Virus record (IMG/VR): IMGVR_UViG_3300047388_000177
Location: 1 to 26,151 of that record
Length of the DNA: 26,151 bases
Reading direction: 5' to 3' (one strand)
Source of the DNA: a virus
In this document: positions 6,938-13,494 of the stretch, piece after piece
Layout of the letters: each line of letters begins with the position of its first letter
Position numbering within the stretch: the first letter of the stretch is position 1
Position numbers and translations under genes: made by a program
The notes under the pieces: model-generated
Told to the model about the DNA's origin: nothing
What the model saw: the letters and a program-made list of their open reading frames with translations, nothing else
The model's database searches: none

Positions 6938-7527
6938 TGACTCGTAAAATTTCGACTGACGTTGATATAGATTGTATACGAAGAGATGAAATACTTAATG
7001 GTATCGAGTGCATCTTTGGTCGAATTGATCGGCCCGATGGCAAAGTTGAAAAACATAATACTGGTGTATATTTTCAGAATATCCCGAGAGATCCAACTAC
7101 TAATATATCGACGCTTGACCATAGGATTGCAAAGGATTATGGGTATTTTAAGATTGACTTTCTGAATGTCAATATGTATGAAGGCATTAAGTCTGAACAA
7201 CATCTCCTCGACCTAATTAATAAAGAACCACCCTGGGACTTCTTTTTGTATGAAGAGATTACTGATCGACTATTTCACTTAAAAGGTCACAGCAATCTGT
7301 TGGTGAAATATAAGCCGAATTCTGTCGAAGATTTAGCTATGATTCTTGCAATTATACGCCCTGCAAAGGCGTATTTACAGCACTGTGAGTGGGATAAGAT
7401 TAGAAAGGAAGTTTGGCTTAAAGTCGCCGACGATGGGTATGCTTTTAAAAAGGCGCATGCGGTTAGCTATAGTTTAGCCATTATTGTAAATCTTAATTTA
7501 CTGATTGAAGAAATGAGCAAAGAATGA
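6937..7527 (+). CDS. Miniature DnaE (Pol III alpha)-like protein
   Basis: A 196-residue protein with motifs in the same order as the palm and fingers of bacterial DnaE. TDVDIDCIRRDEI (residues 7-19) resembles the PDxDxDF...RRD motif holding two catalytic Asp residues, here Asp10 and Asp12. GYFKIDFLNV (69-78) resembles the KFDFLGL motif with the third Asp, here Asp74. KPNSVEDLAMILAIIRPAK (126-144) resembles the KPxSFEDLxALxALYRPGP finger segment. GYAFKKAHAVSYSL (167-180) resembles the FNKSHAxAY segment. A full DnaE has about 1,100 residues, so the PHP, thumb, beta-binding and OB parts are missing. Whether it polymerises, binds DNA or regulates is unknown. It overlaps the next gene by 4 bases. 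Confidence 0.65.
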   Translation: MTRKISTDVDIDCIRRDEILNGIECIFGRIDRPDGKVEKHNTGVYFQNIPRDPTTNISTLDHRIAKDYGYFKIDFLNVNMYEGIKSEQHLLDLINKEPPWDFFLYEEITDRLFHLKGHSNLLVKYKPNSVEDLAMILAIIRPAKAYLQHCEWDKIRKEVWLKVADDGYAFKKAHAVSYSLAIIVNLNLLIEEMSKE

Positions 7528-7724
7528 GAATTGTCGAATATATGACTGCAACAGATACAGACGAAGTAAAGCGCCACTACGCGGAAAATGATTCCAGTGA
7601 ATCCGAAATAGACGAAGGCGATCTTATCATATTTCGCCTATTAGGTGCAAAGTTTGAATATTCTGCCATTGAATTTAAGAAAACTAATCCATTCGCCTTA
7701 CTAGTTGAATTTGCCTCTTCTTAA
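7524..7724 (+). CDS. Small acidic hypothetical protein
   Basis: A 66-residue protein that overlaps the DnaE-like gene by an ATGA junction. It has an acidic Ser-rich middle (AENDSSESEIDEGD) and a hydrophobic end (LLVEFASS). I do not recognise it. Its last 41 bases overlap the 3' end of the convergent minus-strand gene, so transcripts from the two strands are complementary there. No terminator is visible between them. Confidence 0.55.
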   Translation: MRIVEYMTATDTDEVKRHYAENDSSESEIDEGDLIIFRLLGAKFEYSAIEFKKTNPFALLVEFASS

Positions 7725-8055
7725 TCCGTTTCTTCATAATATTGTTTAGGCTTGTTACAGGGCCAAACATAATTTCTATATCTTTGTTTACGACAGTTTT
7801 CATGCAATAGCGAAATGACTGCATCTGTCCCTGTAAAAAGATATTGATTGGGAGTAAGCGATTACTTTCCCACCACCATGTCTCCCCGTACTCAATAAAG
7901 AGTAATTTCTCTTCCGGGGAACGGATCAATTCATAGTCGTAAAAACTAATAATCTTATCGTCAGCATTTTGGATAATGCCGATATACTCGTGGCTTTGGC
8001 AACGTAACCCGGTTAGAAAGGGAAATTTTTCTTGGATTTGTGATAAATCAATCAT
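7684..8055 (-). CDS. Conserved phage protein on the minus strand
   Basis: A 123-residue protein, the only convincing minus-strand gene. Segments such as FPFLTGLRC, EYIGIIQNADDKIISFYDYE, GETWWWESNRLLPINIFL and KDIEIMFGPVTSLNNI read as a compact alpha/beta protein ending in a basic helix (KKRIKKRQIQLVRR). I associate this pattern with an uncharacterised protein of marine T4-like phages. The codon-level structure is clean and the opposite strand has no comparable gene. An exact T4 late-promoter box (TATAAATA) sits seven bases before its ATG, so it should be a late gene with almost no leader. No ribosome site is present. Confidence 0.75.
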   Translation of the reverse strand: MIDLSQIQEKFPFLTGLRCQSHEYIGIIQNADDKIISFYDYELIRSPEEKLLFIEYGETWWWESNRLLPINIFLQGQMQSFRYCMKTVVNKDIEIMFGPVTSLNNIMKKRIKKRQIQLVRRMD

Positions 8056-8061
8056 ATGGTT

Positions 8062-8069
8062 TATTTATA
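8062..8069 (-). promoter_or_regulatory. T4-type late promoter TATAAATA, minus strand
   Basis: On the minus strand the sequence reads TATAAATA, the exact T4 late consensus recognised by the gp55 sigma factor. With the usual -13 to -6 placement, transcription would start at about 8056, one base before the ATG of the minus-strand gene. Confidence 0.7.
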
Positions 8070-8109
8070 CATTTCTTTTTGATATGAAACTTTTTTTGGT
8101 GCTTGTTGT

Positions 8110-8117
8110 GATAAATA
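8110..8117 (+). promoter_or_regulatory. Late promoter GATAAATA, plus strand
   Basis: GATAAATA precedes the ATG at 8124 by six bases. With -13 to -6 placement the transcript would start near 8123, one base before the ATG, and no ribosome site is present. It is divergent from the late box at 8062-8069. Confidence 0.7.
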
Positions 8118-8123
8118 TAGAAT

Positions 8124-8993
8124 ATGACAGCTTTTAATAAACTATATCTCTATGATCACGTTCGGCATCTTATGTTGATCGGTGATACATTTTGTAATTT
8201 CAGGGACAACGCGCCTATGACAAATTTAACGCCGATTAAGGCTCATAAAGGGATCGACAATTCTATAATTTTTCGAACACTAGGGCCGGATAGGGTCCCA
8301 CAAGATATCGCATGTGATCAGCAAGTTTATGCAAGAATTATTGATCCAGATAATAGAACAGTTGTTCTTGAAAAGCTTTGTCGGCTGGGTCCAGCTAAGG
8401 GCATTATTACCTTAGAGCTCGATGGTGGCGATTTAGCACTTATTGCTGCCGGCCTTTATGAAATGGTTTTAATTAGAACACAAGAATTTGTGTCGAATAT
8501 ACCGGATTATTATATAGAGAAACCATTGTATAGTGATATGAATGATAATGTTGCTATGGAAATTGAGATTACAGAACAAGCATTCAAGGCACCTGCTCCG
8601 AGTGTTACAATTCTTCCGGAAGATTGGACACCGGATATTTTAATTGGCACAATGACACCACCGATGCCCTGCTTCTATACAGCAAGAATTCCTGGTGGCA
8701 GAGTTCTAAATCACATTGAATCGGTCCAGTCTTTTTCGACATATACCGAGAATGCAACTTCTAGACTTGAAATTTGGGGTTCCCTTGAGGAAACCCCCGA
8801 CCCATATCTGAGCTCGGCTAGATGGTTTAAAATTTATCCATCGACTATGTCACAAGACATTGAGTTTATCGGATATACCGGGACGCAAGCATGGTCTTTC
8901 CAAGCAAATTTCATGTGGCTGAAGTTCAGGTATTTTCCATCACAACAGGTATTAGATCCGGGAATCTTGAAAAAACTGATAGTTCGTACTTGA
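8124..8993 (+). CDS. Probable late virion (structural) protein
   Basis: A 289-residue protein directly behind a late promoter. The first ~120 residues look like a beta-sandwich: IIFRTLGPDRVPQDIACDQQ, YARIIDPDNRTVVLEK, IITLELDGGDLALIAAGLYE, ending in MVLIRT. This resembles the small Ig-like domains in phage baseplate and neck proteins. The second half has another beta-rich domain (SFSTYTENATSRLEIWGSLE, then FIGYTGTQAWSFQANFMW). I do not recognise the precise family. It sits apart from the other late genes, between replication genes, and is followed immediately by the primase. A role in the particle is inferred from the promoter and fold pattern. Confidence 0.6.
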   Translation: MTAFNKLYLYDHVRHLMLIGDTFCNFRDNAPMTNLTPIKAHKGIDNSIIFRTLGPDRVPQDIACDQQVYARIIDPDNRTVVLEKLCRLGPAKGIITLELDGGDLALIAAGLYEMVLIRTQEFVSNIPDYYIEKPLYSDMNDNVAMEIEITEQAFKAPAPSVTILPEDWTPDILIGTMTPPMPCFYTARIPGGRVLNHIESVQSFSTYTENATSRLEIWGSLEETPDPYLSSARWFKIYPSTMSQDIEFIGYTGTQAWSFQANFMWLKFRYFPSQQVLDPGILKKLIVRT

Positions 8994-9019
8994 TCTTCAT
9001 CTAGAATATCTGTTACAAT
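8990..9019 (+). promoter_or_regulatory. Candidate sigma70-type promoter for primase
   Basis: TTGATC (8990-8995) and TACAAT (9014-9019) are separated by 18 bases. The expected transcript start, about seven bases after the -10 box, is at or next to the primase ATG (9026). The primase has no visible ribosome site and follows a late gene, so a private early/middle promoter is plausible. This is by eye only. Confidence 0.35.
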
Positions 9020-9025
9020 TCGTGC

Positions 9026-10084
9026 ATGATTCTAGACTTATTAGCCGATGCTATCAAGACAAATATCGGGCCCACAAAATCTGCACCCAAAGGATATCAG
9101 AAACGGAATTGCATGTTATGCCACACGCAAGGACACGGTAAAGATACTCGAAGCCGTTTTGGTATTAAATTTGATGCAACTTCTATTTCCTTAAATTGTT
9201 TTAATTGTTCCTATAAAGCATCATATACCGAGGGAAAGGAATTATCCAAGTCAATGAAATTTTTCCTACAACAAATACATGTTGGTGAAGAATTTATTAA
9301 GACAATTGAATTTGAAATTTTCAGAGAGAAAAATAAATTACCCGGTATTCGTGAAGGGCATACTACCGAAGACTCCGAGGGTAAATTTAAGAAACTTTTT
9401 CAGAAGTGGAAATCAGTGGAGTTACCACCGGACTCTTTAAGGGTTACAGAATGGCTAGAGTACGGTTTAGATGATCCACAGTTCCTAAAAGTTGTCAACT
9501 ATGCCGTGAATAGGCATATCTACAATCTAGATGAATTTTACTGGAGTCCGGAAAGATCTCACAATTTAAACCAGCGACTAATAATTCCGTATTATTATAA
9601 GAAAAATGTTGTTGGATACACTTGCCGTTTATGTTACGATACAGAGGAAAAGATAATCCCAAAATACTATCAGCAGTGCCCTATTGACTTTGTCTATAAT
9701 CTTGATCCACAACAAGGGTGGGCACGTAAATACGTTCTGGTTAACGAAGGTGTGCTAGATGCTTGGTCTGTTGACGGCATAAGTATATTGGGGGAAATTG
9801 GGCAGGCAAAGATAGATATTATTAATCGTTTGCAGAAGCAGGTGATCGTATGTCCCGACAGGGACAAGAAGGGATCGGATTTAGTTGATGCGGCAATTGA
9901 AAACAATTGGTCGGTTGCATTCCCAAAATGGTCAGCAGGAATTAAAGACGCTGCCCAAGCATCGGAAATTTACGGAAGATTACTGACTACACACTCTATT
10001 ATTTCTACCGCAGTATCTGGAAAGGAAAAAATACAGTTGACCTGGGATATACAGGCCGCCGAGAGGAAAAGACGAAATAAATGA
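9026..10084 (+). CDS. 61: DNA primase (gp61-like)
   Basis: A 352-residue primase that makes RNA primers on the lagging strand with the gp41 helicase. The N-terminal zinc-binding domain shows CxxC pairs at Cys29/Cys32 and Cys58/Cys61. The RNA-polymerase and TOPRIM core follows: a FNCSYKA-like segment after the zinc site, LIIPYY near 185-190, then TOPRIM VNEGVLDAW with Glu241, and CPDRDKKG with Asp278 and Asp280. The length matches T4 gp61 (342). Its stop overlaps the ATG of the first half of the gp41 gene (ATGA), so primase and helicase are translationally coupled. No ribosome site is seen, and initiation may be leaderless from the promoter overlapping the previous gene's end. Confidence 0.93.
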   Translation: MILDLLADAIKTNIGPTKSAPKGYQKRNCMLCHTQGHGKDTRSRFGIKFDATSISLNCFNCSYKASYTEGKELSKSMKFFLQQIHVGEEFIKTIEFEIFREKNKLPGIREGHTTEDSEGKFKKLFQKWKSVELPPDSLRVTEWLEYGLDDPQFLKVVNYAVNRHIYNLDEFYWSPERSHNLNQRLIIPYYYKKNVVGYTCRLCYDTEEKIIPKYYQQCPIDFVYNLDPQQGWARKYVLVNEGVLDAWSVDGISILGEIGQAKIDIINRLQKQVIVCPDRDKKGSDLVDAAIENNWSVAFPKWSAGIKDAAQASEIYGRLLTTHSIISTAVSGKEKIQLTWDIQAAERKRRNK

Positions 10085-10758
10085 CCGAAGAAAATTCTAG
10101 TGAGATAAACGACTATAGTAAGGACGTAGAGGATTTGTTTATCAATTTTATGATGAGCAAACCGGATCTATTCATTCGCTGCAAAGGTATTCTGAAATCA
10201 GACTATTTTGATGATAAGCAAAACAGGGATACAGTGGCTTTCATCGAAGGATATAGTATTGATTTTTCAAATATACCGTCACTGCAACAAATAAAGGCAC
10301 TGACACGGAAAGAAATTGAAATTATGGAGGTCGAGGCAGCTCAGCACGAGGACTGGTTTTTAAGAGAGTTTGAAAAATTCTGCAGACATAAAGCACTACG
10401 CGATGCAATTTTAGCATCACCGAAATTATGGGAGGGGGGAAGATATGGGGAAGTTGAAGCAACCGTTAAGGCTGCGGTACAGATTGCCCTTGTTAAAGAC
10501 CTCGGGACCGATTATTATGCGAATCCGAAATCTCGTCTTGAAGCGATTCGAGAAGGTAAAGGGCAGGTATCCACGGGATGGAAAACAGTAGATGATAAGC
10601 TCTACGGCGGGTTTAACAAGGGTGAAATTACAATCTTTGCAGGTCAATGTGTAACAGCAGATACAAAGGTGACGGCGGTAAAAATATTAGATATAGATAA
10701 ATACTTTAGCCAGAGTGGACTGCATAAAGGATTTATACATGAAGAAAACAAATGTTGA
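10081..10758 (+). CDS. 41: gp41 replicative helicase, N-terminal half fused to a short N-intein
   Basis: A 225-residue protein. Residues 1-189 are the N-terminal part of a DnaB-type T4 gp41 helicase (LFINFMMSKPDLF near 23-35, STGWKTVDDKLYGGFNKGEI before the break). They stop just inside the P-loop at FAGQ. Residue 190 is Cys and opens an intein block A (CVTADTKV), followed by ILDIDKYF and a stop after 36 intein residues. Alone, this protein lacks Walker A, Walker B and the arginine finger, so it cannot be an active helicase. Trans-splicing to the partner at 11809-13152 would restore GQSGAGKS and a 481-residue helicase (T4 gp41 is 475). Its last 20 bases overlap the endonuclease gene. Confidence 0.92.
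   Translation: MTEENSSEINDYSKDVEDLFINFMMSKPDLFIRCKGILKSDYFDDKQNRDTVAFIEGYSIDFSNIPSLQQIKALTRKEIEIMEVEAAQHEDWFLREFEKFCRHKALRDAILASPKLWEGGRYGEVEATVKAAVQIALVKDLGTDYYANPKSRLEAIREGKGQVSTGWKTVDDKLYGGFNKGEITIFAGQCVTADTKVTAVKILDIDKYFSQSGLHKGFIHEENKC
10648..10755 (+). other. Split-intein N-fragment (36 residues)
   Basis: It begins with the nucleophile Cys1 in CVTADTKV (block A) and ends in HEENKC. Most split inteins have N-fragments of about 90-120 residues carrying blocks A and B. This one carries only block A, as in the few 'atypically split' inteins known from metagenomic phage genes. The ILDIDKYF segment corresponds to the region after block A, just before the loop where the break lies. Confidence 0.85.
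10696..10703 (+). promoter_or_regulatory. Candidate internal late promoter for the intein-associated endonuclease
   Basis: GATAAATA lies in the N-intein coding sequence (codons for Asp-Lys-Tyr). A transcript from it would start near 10709, 30 bases before the endonuclease ATG and upstream of its AAAGGA site. Two other copies inside genes (15982, 19356) serve no nearby start, so this match could be chance. Confidence 0.35.
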
Positions 10759-11821
10759 GAAATTTTTAGGAATAAAGGCAGTAAAAAATATATTGTTCGA
10801 CTACAATATAACCGATGTACAAAAATCTGCAATAGAATTATATTTTGAAATAAACGGATATAGAAACTCCCAAGATAGATATCCAAGACTAGCATGGTTT
10901 CTTAAACAAGGGATAGTGAATTTGATAGACAGAGAAACAGAATTGCTAAAATATAATAGAATGAGTGTAGAATATTTTCGCATTTTATACGGAAGTAAGC
11001 TCGGGGAACATAAATGGTATGCGAATTTAGAAAATATAAAATCATACCTTCCTTCTCGAATTATATATTGGGAAAATAAAGGATATTCTTTAGAAGATGC
11101 TGAGTCGATGGTAAAAACACATCAGAAAACAGCATCGCAACAATCATTATTTAGAGAACATAAGAAATTTAGTGTTAGATGCAAAGAATATTGGATGGAT
11201 AAGGGATATGATGAAGAACTGGCAATAGATCTTGTAGGCAAATCTCAGACAAGGGATTTACCATTTTACATAGAAAAGTATGGGGAAGAATTGGGTAATA
11301 AAAAATATAGGTATTCTTGCAATAAGAGAATAAAGACGTGGGAAAACAAAACACCAGAGGAAAGACATGATCATTATTTAAAAACTCTCCCTATTATATA
11401 CAATGAAAATGGGCAAGAAATGCAAGCGATTAAACTATTCTTGCAACAAAATAATATACCTGAAAATAATTGTATGTTCGGCGCGCCAAAAGATCAATTT
11501 TATCAATGGATACCCGACTACGGATTCAGAAGATATGACTTGGCTGTGTTCGCCGATCATACAAAAAAAGAATTAATATCAATAATGGAATTTCACGGCC
11601 CCGGTCATATAAATTTTTCCGATTATGCAGAAAGCATGTCTAATTCTATCATAGAAATAAATGGCAAGAAATTACCGCACTTAGGAACTTATGGTAATAG
11701 TTATAGAAATGATTATAGAAAAAGAGATCATATAGAAAATGTATTTCCCAACGTCAAATATTATGTATTCTGGAATACAGATTTAAAAATAAAGGATTTA
11801 AAAATTAAATGTATGATATAA
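10739..11821 (+). CDS. Free-standing homing endonuclease between split-intein halves (Vsr/PD-(D/E)xK-like)
   Basis: A 360-residue protein located between the two helicase fragments. The frame extends to 10715, but the ATG at 10739 has an AAAGGA site seven bases upstream. A module is repeated twice: YGSKLGEHKWYANL (84-97) with YWENKGYSLEDAESMV (110-125), and YWMDKGYDEELAIDLV (151-166) with YGEELGNKKYRYSC (181-194). This suggests DNA-recognition repeats. The C-terminal domain resembles a Vsr/PD-(D/E)xK nuclease: Asp267 in RRYDLAVF, Glu284 with His286 in IMEFHGPGH, RNDYRKRD (323-330), and a VFWNTD strand near the end. It overlaps the genes on both sides (20 and 13 bases). AT-rich codon use (ATA, AGA, AAA) contrasts with the flanking helicase. 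The nuclease family is inferred from motifs. Confidence 0.75.
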   Translation: MKKTNVEKFLGIKAVKNILFDYNITDVQKSAIELYFEINGYRNSQDRYPRLAWFLKQGIVNLIDRETELLKYNRMSVEYFRILYGSKLGEHKWYANLENIKSYLPSRIIYWENKGYSLEDAESMVKTHQKTASQQSLFREHKKFSVRCKEYWMDKGYDEELAIDLVGKSQTRDLPFYIEKYGEELGNKKYRYSCNKRIKTWENKTPEERHDHYLKTLPIIYNENGQEMQAIKLFLQQNNIPENNCMFGAPKDQFYQWIPDYGFRRYDLAVFADHTKKELISIMEFHGPGHINFSDYAESMSNSIIEINGKKLPHLGTYGNSYRNDYRKRDHIENVFPNVKYYVFWNTDLKIKDLKIKCMI

Positions 11822-12273
11822 AAATGGAATATCTGGCTAAGTTCTATGACATAGATAAGCTAAAATATTATAAAACTCGTTATCCCGACAGATTCGACGA
11901 ACTATATAATGATATGTTACCTAATGAATACAATATTCTTGACTTGCATGATACAAACGATAAATGGTTTGTGGATTCTGCAGATGGGCTTGTTCCGGTA
12001 GCTGGTTTGATTTCTAAAGGGTCGTATGAAATATATAAGACAGAATTCACAGATGGCACATTCATAAATTCATCAGGGCTGCATTGTTATGAGAATATCT
12101 ACGGCGGATATATCGCGCCTATAAACTTAAAAAGGGGAATGCAGCTAAAATCATCAGATGGTATAAAGATAGTTTCTGATGTAACAAACACAGGAATAAT
12201 AGACCTTGTGTTTGATCTTGTGGTAGATAGTGAAAATCATAGATACTATACAAACGGGGTGTCATCCCATAAT
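11809..12273 (+). other. Split-intein C-fragment (155 residues)
   Basis: After a charged, Tyr-rich extension of about 50 residues (LAKFYDIDKLKYYKTRYPDR within it), the canonical intein fold resumes: WFVDSADGLVPV (53-64), YEIYKTEFTDG (73-83), block B INSSGLHCYE with His92, block F VFDLVVDSENHRYYTNG (134-150), and block G VSSHN with Asn155. Ser156 is the acceptor. No endonuclease domain lies between blocks B and F. The extension has no counterpart in mini-inteins I know and could help bind the 36-residue partner. Confidence 0.85.
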
Positions 12274-13152
12274 TCGGGAGCGGGCAAATCTCTTTTCCTG
12301 CAGAATCTTGCAGTGAATTGGGCCCAGGCAGGATTAAACGTAGTTTACCTTTCGTTAGAACTTAGCGAAGCTTTATGTTCGATGCGTATCGACGCAATGC
12401 ATACCGGATTTGAAACTCGAGAAGTTATGCGCAATATCGATGATGTTCATATTAAAGTAAGGGCATCTCAACAGAAGAGTCATGGAACACTTCGTGTTAA
12501 ACAATTAAAGAATGGATGTACCGCAAATGATATTCGGGCATACATTAAAGAATACGAAATTCATTCAAAGATAAAGGTAGACGCAATTCTAGTTGACTAC
12601 CTAGATTTAATGATGCCAATGAGCACAAAGATCTCAGCAGAAAACTTATTCGTTAAGGACAAATATGTAACCGAAGAGTTGCGTAATCTTGCAGTCGAAT
12701 TGAATACAGTAACAGTATCGGCTTCACAGCTAAATCGGGGATCCTATGAAGAAATTGAGTATGACCCGAGCCACATCGCCGGTGGTATTTCTAAAGTCAA
12801 CACCGCAGATAATGTTGTGGGTATTTTTACAAGTGCTGCAATGAAGGAAAGCGGCCGCTATCAGATTCAATTCATTAAGACACGTTCGAGTTCGGGTGTT
12901 GGCTCGAAGGTTGATTTAGCATTCAATAATAAGAGTTTGCGTATTACTGACCTTGAAGAGGGCGAAGATAATGCTGTGGCTGCAACTACAAAGAATATCT
13001 ATGATCAGCTGAAGAAGAGGAGTGTAGTTAAGTCTGATGAAAAACTTGATCCGTCAACCGGCGAAATTACCTCTACAACACAAATTAGTGGAAAGTCCGG
13101 TGTATTGACTGGTGCTGCACTCGTAAGAGAAATGCAGAAAAACCGTAGATAA
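11809..13152 (+). CDS. 41: C-intein fused to the C-terminal half of gp41 replicative helicase
   Basis: A 447-residue protein. Residues 1-155 are the C-intein, ending SSHN. Ser156 is the +1 residue and starts SGAGKS, the second half of the Walker A motif. The helicase core follows: VVYLSLELSE (RecA-fold helix region), AILVDYLDLMMP (Walker B), VTVSASQLNRGSYEE (DnaB motif 3), and FIKTRSSSGVGSKVDLAF near the end. A long tail (TTQISGKSGVLTGAALVREM) ends it. The ATG at 11809 directly follows an in-frame TAA. The nearest ribosome site, AAAGGA at 11791-11796, is 12 bases away, so translation may depend on coupling from the endonuclease gene, which it overlaps by 13 bases. It is inactive without splicing to the N-half. 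Confidence 0.92.
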   Translation: MYDIKMEYLAKFYDIDKLKYYKTRYPDRFDELYNDMLPNEYNILDLHDTNDKWFVDSADGLVPVAGLISKGSYEIYKTEFTDGTFINSSGLHCYENIYGGYIAPINLKRGMQLKSSDGIKIVSDVTNTGIIDLVFDLVVDSENHRYYTNGVSSHNSGAGKSLFLQNLAVNWAQAGLNVVYLSLELSEALCSMRIDAMHTGFETREVMRNIDDVHIKVRASQQKSHGTLRVKQLKNGCTANDIRAYIKEYEIHSKIKVDAILVDYLDLMMPMSTKISAENLFVKDKYVTEELRNLAVELNTVTVSASQLNRGSYEEIEYDPSHIAGGISKVNTADNVVGIFTSAAMKESGRYQIQFIKTRSSSGVGSKVDLAFNNKSLRITDLEEGEDNAVAATTKNIYDQLKKRSVVKSDEKLDPSTGEITSTTQISGKSGVLTGAALVREMQKNRR

Positions 13153-13179
13153 CAAAAGACGTATCAAAGATGATTAATA

Positions 13180-13187
13180 GATAAATA
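13180..13187 (+). promoter_or_regulatory. Late promoter GATAAATA
   Basis: The box lies in a 60-base gap after the helicase. The expected transcript start is near 13193, giving a 20-base leader that includes the GGAGA ribosome site at 13201-13205 before the TTG start at 13213. It opens the late block 13213-17290. Confidence 0.7.
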
Positions 13188-13212
13188 TAGGAAAATAATC
13201 GGAGATTATAAC

Positions 13213-13494
13213 TTGTCAATTAATCGCAGAAGTAGGTCCATCTTAGAGGAAATTAGCACTTATGTCCCTCAGAAGAGTAAAGAAGACCTCATTGAGGCTA
13301 GAGCGCAGCATATTATAGTTTCAGCTATCAATCTGCTAGAATCCATTGATGCAGCTTTTACTCCAGAGGAGGCCGAAGCTTTAAAGAAGCGTTTTGTCTC
13401 TAGTATTCGCGGATCTGACCCAAACCGTTTTACTAGAATGGTAAAACGTATTAGAACAGGATGCGAGGGAGACGAAGACGTCGATGGCAATTAA
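13213..13494 (+). CDS. Small conserved late protein (TTG start)
   Basis: A 93-residue protein beginning at TTG 13213, chosen because GGAGA lies seven bases upstream and no ATG exists near the frame start. It begins SINRRSRSILEEISTYVPQK and is helical throughout (IIVSAINLLESIDAAFTPEE, FTRMVKRIRTG), with an acidic tail (EGDEDVDG). I associate a similar protein with marine T4-like phages, without known function. It is the first gene after a late promoter and overlaps the next gene by 11 bases, so it is probably a minor virion or assembly protein. Confidence 0.65.
   Translation: MSINRRSRSILEEISTYVPQKSKEDLIEARAQHIIVSAINLLESIDAAFTPEEAEALKKRFVSSIRGSDPNRFTRMVKRIRTGCEGDEDVDGN

Noticed and set aside
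10758-11809. Group I intron interrupting gp41
   Set aside because: The ORF ends are explained by intein chemistry: Cys at the start, SSHN then Ser at the end, and blocks A, B, F and G. A splicing intron would not need these, and no intron core was recognised.
10081-13152. Three gp41-region ORFs as a sequencing frameshift of one long intein gene
   Set aside because: The endonuclease has its own ribosome site, the third ORF begins with an ATG right after a stop, and the overlaps are short and clean. Two frameshifts placed this way are less likely, though raw reads would settle it.
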